Source: Planctomycetota bacterium (GTDB taxonomy: Bacteria; Planctomycetota; UBA1135; UBA2386). Taken from it: a stretch of DNA of 64,000 nucleotides. This document shows positions 59,694-64,000 of the stretch, in pieces (within the stretch, counting starts at the first letter, position 1; every line of letters begins with the position of its first letter). The notes under the pieces are model-generated. The model was not told the DNA's origin, ran no database searches, and saw only the letters and a program-made list of their open reading frames with translations. A program made the translations under genes and the position numbers. The stretch is taken from positions 891,001 through 955,000 of the forward strand of contig JADJWQ010000002.1 in the NCBI GenBank assembly GCA_016716265.1. The letters are read 5' to 3'.

Positions 59694-60977
59694 ATGATCC
59701 GCTCCCTCCCCGCCCCGGTCCTCGGGCTCGCGCTCGCGATCTGTCCGCTCGCAAGAGCGGCGTTCGCGCAGATCCCGCCCGGCTACTACGCGACCGTCGA
59801 CACCAGCAGCGCTGCCGCACTGCGCACCACGGTCCACGACGTCATCGACGACCACCTGCGCCTGCCCTACACGGCTTCGTCCACCGACACCTGGGACGTG
59901 CTGGAGCTCGCCTGGCAGGACCCGTCGAATCCGACCCGGATCGTCGACGTCTATCGCAATCGCTCCTTCCAGAAGCTGAGCGACCGCGTGTCCGGCTACA
60001 ACCGCGAACACACCTGGCCGAACAGCTACGGCTTCCCGATCGACGGCACGGACAACTACCCGTACACCGACTGCCACGCGCTCATGCTGTCGGACGCCGG
60101 CTACAACACCGCGCGCAGCAACCGGCTGTTCGAGCCGTGCACGTCCGGCTGCACCGAGTATCCCACCGACCCGAACAACGGCATCGGCGGTGGCCAGGGT
60201 GCGTATCCGGGCAACTCGAATTGGGGCTCGGGCAACTTCACGGCGGGCCGTTGGGAGGTGTGGCGCGCGCGCCGTGGCGACGTCGCCCGCGCGCTGCTCT
60301 ACCTCGACGTGCGCTACGAGGGCGGCGTGCACGGCACGACGGGCGTCCGCGAGCCGGACCTCGTGCTGACCGACAACCGCAGCCTGATCGTCGCCGACTC
60401 CAGCCGCAACCGACCGCTCGCCTACACCGGTCTGCTGTCGACGTTGCTCGCCTGGCACCTGGAGGACCCGGTCGACGCGTTCGAGCAACGCCGCAACGAC
60501 GTCGTCTACACGTACCAGGGCAACCGCAACCCGTTCATCGACCATCCCGAGTGGGTGGCGATCTGCTGGGGCCTGCGCGTGCCCGGCTCGTTCACGACGT
60601 TCGGCACCGGTTGTCGGGCTTCGACCGGCTTCACTCCCGGCATCCTCGCGATCGGCGAGCCGCTGATCGGCCGCAATCTGACCATCGGTGCGAGTCTCGC
60701 TCCGGCGAGCCAGCCGGCGGTGCTCAACCTCGATCCGTTCCGGCGCTCGATCGACCTCGGCGCATTCGGCTTCACCGGCTGCACCGCCTACGCGCTCGGC
60801 ATCTTCGAGGTGTCGGCGGCGACGAGCTCGATCGGCAGCGCGGCCGTCACGCTGCCGGTGCCCCCCGAGCAGGGCCTGGTCGGCGGCGTGTTGATCGCGC
60901 AGTGGGTGATCCTCGACACCGCCGTCGGCGGGCTGGTCGTCACCGACGCGGGCGAGATCCGCTTCGGCCGCCCGTGA
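59694..60977 (+). CDS. Secreted endonuclease I with C-terminal FGxGC module
   Basis: 427 residues with a signal peptide (PVLGLALAICPLARAAFA). Residues 30-290 are an EndA/NucM-type nuclease: LRTTVHDVIDDHLRLPYT, YNREHTWPNSYGFP with the catalytic His, DNYPYTDCHALML, EVWRARRGDVARALLYLDVRYEG and YQGNRNPFIDHPEW. These beta-beta-alpha metal nucleases cut DNA and RNA outside the cell, often to gain phosphate. The last 130 residues are the shared module: TFGTGCRASTGFTPGI, PLIGRNLTIG, then FGFTGCTAYALG with the second Cys. This is the clearest case in the window where the module is joined to a known extracellular enzyme. A hairpin follows the stop. Confidence 0.92.
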   Translation: MIRSLPAPVLGLALAICPLARAAFAQIPPGYYATVDTSSAAALRTTVHDVIDDHLRLPYTASSTDTWDVLELAWQDPSNPTRIVDVYRNRSFQKLSDRVSGYNREHTWPNSYGFPIDGTDNYPYTDCHALMLSDAGYNTARSNRLFEPCTSGCTEYPTDPNNGIGGGQGAYPGNSNWGSGNFTAGRWEVWRARRGDVARALLYLDVRYEGGVHGTTGVREPDLVLTDNRSLIVADSSRNRPLAYTGLLSTLLAWHLEDPVDAFEQRRNDVVYTYQGNRNPFIDHPEWVAICWGLRVPGSFTTFGTGCRASTGFTPGILAIGEPLIGRNLTIGASLAPASQPAVLNLDPFRRSIDLGAFGFTGCTAYALGIFEVSAATSSIGSAAVTLPVPPEQGLVGGVLIAQWVILDTAVGGLVVTDAGEIRFGRP

Positions 60978-60982
60978 CGCTG

Positions 60983-61008
60983 GGATCGCCGCCGCCGGCC
61001 GGCGATCC
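60983..61008. terminator. Nine-base stem-loop after the endonuclease gene
   Basis: Arms GGATCGCCG (60983-60991) and CGGCGATCC (61000-61008) with an eight-base loop, five bases after the stop. No T tract. Likely terminator. Confidence 0.5.
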
Positions 61009-61083
61009 TGTGCGGAGCGGGCGTCGCTCCTGCCGATCCACGGTGGGGAGCGACCCCGCGCAACCGCCGACCGATCCCGCCCG

Positions 61084-62106
61084 ATGACCGAACCCGCCCG
61101 CCCCAAGCGTCGCAGGCGACTGCTCCTGTTCGTCCCGTTGCTGCTGGTCCTCGGCACCGCGCTCGCGCTCGGTGCGTTCGAAGCCGTGCTGCGGGTGCTC
61201 GACCCGCTCGACTACGCCGAGGTCGACCTCCGCCAGGACTTCATCGTCGGCATCCGCGGCGAGACGCCGCCCGGCAAGACCGGGCTGACGTCGTTCCACC
61301 TGCGGCCCGGAGCGCACGTCGAGTTCCTCGGCGCGACGTTCGACATCAACGCCGACGGGTTCCGCACGCCGCCGGTCGAGAAGCACAAGCCCCACGGCGT
61401 CTACCGCATCGCGGTCGTCGGCGACTCGGTGCCGTTCGGCTGGGGCGTCCCCGAGCCGGCGTGCTTCCCGCGTCGCCTCGAGACGCTGCTGAACGAGCGC
61501 GACCACCCGTTCGGCAAGGAGCGCGTCGAGGTACTCAACTTGTCGGGACCTGGCCGCGGTCTCGGCGACTACCTGCTCACGGTCCGTGAGTACGCGCTCG
61601 GCTACGAGCCCGACCTGATCGTGATCCCGTTCATCTTCAACGACGTGCCGCTCGACGAGACCGTTCCCCCCGAACAGAAGCCGCCCCCACCGTTGCACTC
61701 CGTGTCGTGGTTGCGCTGGTCCTGGGCCGCGCGCTATCTGCTCAGCGCGCTCAACGAGGTGCGCGGCTCCGTCGTCAAGGCCGACTACTTCATCGGCATC
61801 CATACCAACGAACGCGCCAGCGAGATGTGCTGCTTCGGCTTCCAGCTGATCCAGCAGGCCGTCGGCTCGATACCGGTCGTGATCCTCGACACCGTCGACG
61901 ACGCGCCGGGCCAGCCGATTCCCAAGATCGCCGAGTGCACGCGCACGATGGGGATCCCGCGCGTCGAGTGCTACCTCGACCGACGCGAATGGGACGCTCG
62001 TTGGGCGATCCGGCCGCCGGTCCACACGCACCCGAACGCGGCCGCCCACGACGAGTACGCGCACGCGCTGCTGCGGTGGCTGGAGACCTCCGGTCACCTG
62101 AAGTGA
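61084..62106 (+). CDS. SGNH/GDSL hydrolase family protein, membrane anchored
   Basis: 340 residues. A basic N-terminus and one helix (LLLFVPLLLVLGTALALGAFEAVL) anchor it, then the SGNH domain: YRIAVVGDSVPFGWGVPEPACFPRRL with the catalytic Ser, VEVLNLSGPGRGLGDYLL with Gly, and PDLIVIPFIFNDVPLDE with Asn. PVHTHPNAAAHDEYAHALL gives the last His, with the usual Asp not obvious (PPVHTHPN in place of DxxH). The Asp may lie elsewhere. It may remove or add acyl groups on surface glycans. The gene is followed by the convergent ATP-grasp gene, with a hairpin over both stop codons. It resembles the protein at 39364 in plan but not in sequence. Confidence 0.82.
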   Translation: MTEPARPKRRRRLLLFVPLLLVLGTALALGAFEAVLRVLDPLDYAEVDLRQDFIVGIRGETPPGKTGLTSFHLRPGAHVEFLGATFDINADGFRTPPVEKHKPHGVYRIAVVGDSVPFGWGVPEPACFPRRLETLLNERDHPFGKERVEVLNLSGPGRGLGDYLLTVREYALGYEPDLIVIPFIFNDVPLDETVPPEQKPPPPLHSVSWLRWSWAARYLLSALNEVRGSVVKADYFIGIHTNERASEMCCFGFQLIQQAVGSIPVVILDTVDDAPGQPIPKIAECTRTMGIPRVECYLDRREWDARWAIRPPVHTHPNAAAHDEYAHALLRWLETSGHLK

Positions 62107-62122
62107 CCGTCTCGCGCGGTCA
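62104..62122. terminator. Stem-loop whose arms contain both convergent stop codons
   Basis: Arms TGACCG (62104-62109) and CGGTCA (62117-62122) with a seven-base loop. The outer TGA and TCA are the stops of the two convergent genes. Confidence 0.4.
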
Positions 62123-63349
62123 GTGCGCCAGCACCTGCACGGTGCGTCCGACGTCGTCGAGCAGCTCGCGCAGCCCGTCGTAGTCGGGGTGCCGGAAGCT
62201 CAGCCACGCATTCGCGTGGTAGCCGTTCGCGACCGATTGCGTGGGCTCGCCGACCGCCGGCAGGTGTGCACGCAAGAGCCAGGCGCCGTAGCGGCGCTGG
62301 ATGTCCTCCAGGCCCCGGTAGCCGCGGATGTGGCCATCGCACTCCGGACGCAGCGCGATCGTGCCCGCGCTGTAGCGGCGCGACATCCGGACGTCGGTGC
62401 CGCCGTGGACGACGAGCTTCGCCCACTCGGCGTACACGTCGACCTCGTTGGCTGCGCAGTACAGGTCCCAGACGCCCACCCCGGGCGGCCGGCAGCCGAT
62501 CTCCGAGAAGCGCAGCCCCTTCGGCCCGAAGAACCACTCCATGTGCGTGGCGGAGGTCTCGATGCCGAGCACCTCGATCACGCGGCGTCCCAGCGCGCGG
62601 ATCTCCTCGTAGCCCGGACCGTCGACGCGGTTCGTGCAGACGATCTGCGGCGAGATCCAGCGCGTCCGCATCGCCTCGAGCACGTTCGGGTAGTAGTGGC
62701 ACGCGAAGTCGTGCGCGACGCGGCCGCGGACCGTGAGCGTGTCGTAGAAGCCCTCGTGGCCCTCGTTGAACTCCTCGATCACGAGCGCTGCGCTCCGGCG
62801 CTCGCCATGCAGTCCGCATTGGCCGAGCACGCCGTCGAGCTCGGCCTCCCGGTCGACGCGGTAGGTGCCCGACGCGCCCGCTGAATCGACCGGCTTGAGG
62901 ATCACCGGGTAGCCGTGTCGGCCGACGAACTCGCGGACCTCCGCGGCGCTCGACACGCGCGCGGACGCCGCACACGGCACTCCCGCCTCGCGCAGCACGT
63001 CCTTCATCGCGGCCTTGTCGCGGCACAGCGTCGTGGTCCGCACCGAGGTGCCCGGGATCCCGCAACGCTCGCGCACGACGGCGGCCGGCAGCACGTGCGA
63101 CTCGATCGTCGCCTCGAGCCGGTCGACCCAGATCTGGCCCTGGATCTGTCGCGTCGCCCATTCGAGCGCGTCGACGTCGACGACCGAGCCGATCTGCCAA
63201 TAGCCGCGCAGCCACCGGCGCAGCTCGTCGTCGAGCTGGTCGTAGCTGCGCTCACCGACGCCGTAGACGCTCGCCCCGACGCTGCACAGGGCGCGCGGAA
63301 ACTCCCGTTGGTTCCGTGGGAACAGCGGCTCCACGAAGATCACGTTCAT
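62120..63349 (-). CDS. ATP-grasp domain protein, glycogen-operon type
   Basis: 409 residues. The N-terminal domain (MNVIFVEPLFPRNQREFPRAL) resembles a pre-ATP-grasp fold. The ATP-grasp core has CRDKAAMKDVLREAGVPCAASA, GYPVILKPVDSAGASGTYRV with the Lys and Gly-rich loop, ALVIEEFNEGHEGFYDTL, and MEWFFGPKGLRFSEIGCRPPG with the metal-binding Glu. ATP-grasp enzymes join a carboxylate to an amine or thiol through an acyl phosphate. It lies 27 bases after the glycogen synthase gene on the same strand. A similar ATP-grasp protein next to glgA is known from other planctomycetes and proteobacteria, but its substrate is not known. Confidence 0.87.
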   Translation of the reverse strand: MNVIFVEPLFPRNQREFPRALCSVGASVYGVGERSYDQLDDELRRWLRGYWQIGSVVDVDALEWATRQIQGQIWVDRLEATIESHVLPAAVVRERCGIPGTSVRTTTLCRDKAAMKDVLREAGVPCAASARVSSAAEVREFVGRHGYPVILKPVDSAGASGTYRVDREAELDGVLGQCGLHGERRSAALVIEEFNEGHEGFYDTLTVRGRVAHDFACHYYPNVLEAMRTRWISPQIVCTNRVDGPGYEEIRALGRRVIEVLGIETSATHMEWFFGPKGLRFSEIGCRPPGVGVWDLYCAANEVDVYAEWAKLVVHGGTDVRMSRRYSAGTIALRPECDGHIRGYRGLEDIQRRYGAWLLRAHLPAVGEPTQSVANGYHANAWLSFRHPDYDGLRELLDDVGRTVQVLAH

Positions 63350-63376
63350 CAGCGGTGCCTCGCCCGCCTCGCGCCG

Positions 63377-64000
63377 TCATCGCGACGCGATATGGCGGTA
63401 CAGGTTCTCGTAGTGCACGCCCTGCCGATCCCAGGACCAGTCCTCGCGCATCGCGTTCTCGACGAGCGTGTCCCAAGCCGGCGGATGCGCGTGGGCGCCC
63501 ATCGCGTGCCGCATCTCGGCGAGCAGCGCGAACGGGTCGAAGTCCCAGAACACGAAGCCGGTGCCGGTCTCCTCGACCGGGTTCCACGGTCGCACGGTGT
63601 CGGCGAGCCCGCCGGTGCGCCGCACGACGGGGATCGTGCCGTAGCGCATGCTGTACATCTGGTTCAGGCCGCACGGCTCGAACAGCGACGGCATCAGGAA
63701 CACGTCGGAGCCGGCCTCGATCCAGTGCGCGAGCTCCTCGTGGTAGCCACGGAAGATCGCGATCTGCGTCGGGAACGTGTTACGCAGCCACTGCAGCGCG
63801 TCCTCGTAGCGCGCTTCCCCCGAGCCCAGCACCACGACGCGCGCCTGCGGGTACTCGCGCAGGAACGCCGGCAGGACTTGCGGCAGCAGGTCGACGCCCT
63901 TCTGGTGCGTCAGCCGCGAGACCATCCCGAACACCACGCAATCCGCCGAGTACGGCAGCAGCATTCGTTCGAGCAGCCGCTTCTTGCACTCGAGCTTCCC
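63377..64000 (-). CDS. glgA: Glycogen synthase, C-terminal part (runs off the right edge)
   Basis: At least 207 residues, with the start beyond the window. VVFGMVSRLTHQKGVDLLPQVLPAFL is the GT5 signature. VVVLGSGEARYEDALQWL, IFRGYHEELAHWIEAGSDVFLMPSLFEPCGLNQMYSMRYGTIPVVRRTGGLADTV and GTGFVFWDFDPFALLAEMRHA are the conserved C-terminal motifs that bind ADP-glucose, with the catalytic Glu in SLFEPCGLNQ. The enzyme adds glucose from ADP-glucose to alpha-1,4-glucan. The last part (WDTLVENAMREDWSWDRQ) is standard. The ATP-grasp gene follows on the same strand. Codon use and GC are like the rest. Confidence 0.93.
   Translation of the reverse strand, partial: GKLECKKRLLERMLLPYSADCVVFGMVSRLTHQKGVDLLPQVLPAFLREYPQARVVVLGSGEARYEDALQWLRNTFPTQIAIFRGYHEELAHWIEAGSDVFLMPSLFEPCGLNQMYSMRYGTIPVVRRTGGLADTVRPWNPVEETGTGFVFWDFDPFALLAEMRHAMGAHAHPPAWDTLVENAMREDWSWDRQGVHYENLYRHIASR

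Overview
This is a chromosomal stretch from a very GC-rich, free-living bacterium, most likely a planctomycete. That is an inference. It rests on ExbD of the planctomycete type, HEAT-repeat and FG-GAP surface proteins, a Gfo/Idh/MocA oxidoreductase with a Tat-type leader, several exported proteins sharing one Cys-containing C-terminal module, GTG starts and many 1-4 base overlapping stop/start codons. I see no rRNA, tRNA, CRISPR array, transposase or phage gene.

Layout. 1-8.3 kb: 3' end of an ExbD gene, secreted proteins (one frame-disrupted), an Uma2-type nuclease, a HEAT-repeat protein and a di-haem cytochrome c peroxidase. 8.4-11.2 kb: two membrane glycosyltransferases whose 3' ends overlap on opposite strands. 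11.3-21.9 kb: a type III polyketide synthase locus for a phenolic or pyrone lipid. The minus arm carries YceI-like protein, lipoprotein, UbiG-like methyltransferase, ICMT-like methyltransferase and type III PKS. The plus arm carries an RND/MMPL exporter, a flavin oxidoreductase, a sensor kinase and a sigma-54 activator. Both arms leave one 210-bp gap that has two sigma-54-like promoters facing outward around a pair of dyads. 22-27.4 kb: a beta-helix protein, a small cytoplasmic protein matching the catalytic core of anthrax edema factor/ExoY-type nucleotidyl cyclases, a lipoprotein and a CehA-type PHP metallohydrolase. 27.7-38.4 kb: a surface-polysaccharide operon (GT2, UDP-galactopyranose-mutase-like flavoprotein, alkaline-phosphatase-superfamily enzyme, Wzx-like flippase, AsnB amidotransferase, CapK-like ligase, GT39-like enzyme). 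38.5-51.1 kb: oxidative-stress proteins (Tat-type SOD, MsrA lipoprotein), an SGNH hydrolase, a GroES-like protein and several secreted proteins. 51.3-64 kb: an RRM protein, a tandem repeat, a broken GT39-like gene, a baeRF protein, a divergent pair of photolyase-family genes (one fused to a renalase-like oxidoreductase), a SLOG/LOG protein, an endonuclease I, a second SGNH hydrolase, and an ATP-grasp plus glycogen synthase pair running off the right edge.

Three themes stand out. First, the edema-factor-like protein at 23441-24166 keeps the catalytic Lys/Lys, Asp-Tyr-Asp and His motifs in only 241 residues. Second, the type III PKS locus appears to carry its own two-component sigma-54 control circuit. 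Third, a C-terminal module with two conserved Cys ends at least five unrelated exported proteins. Four long genes (near 3.54, 46.12, 50.14 and 52.61 kb) each need a one-base correction to read through, which looks more like assembly indels than decay.
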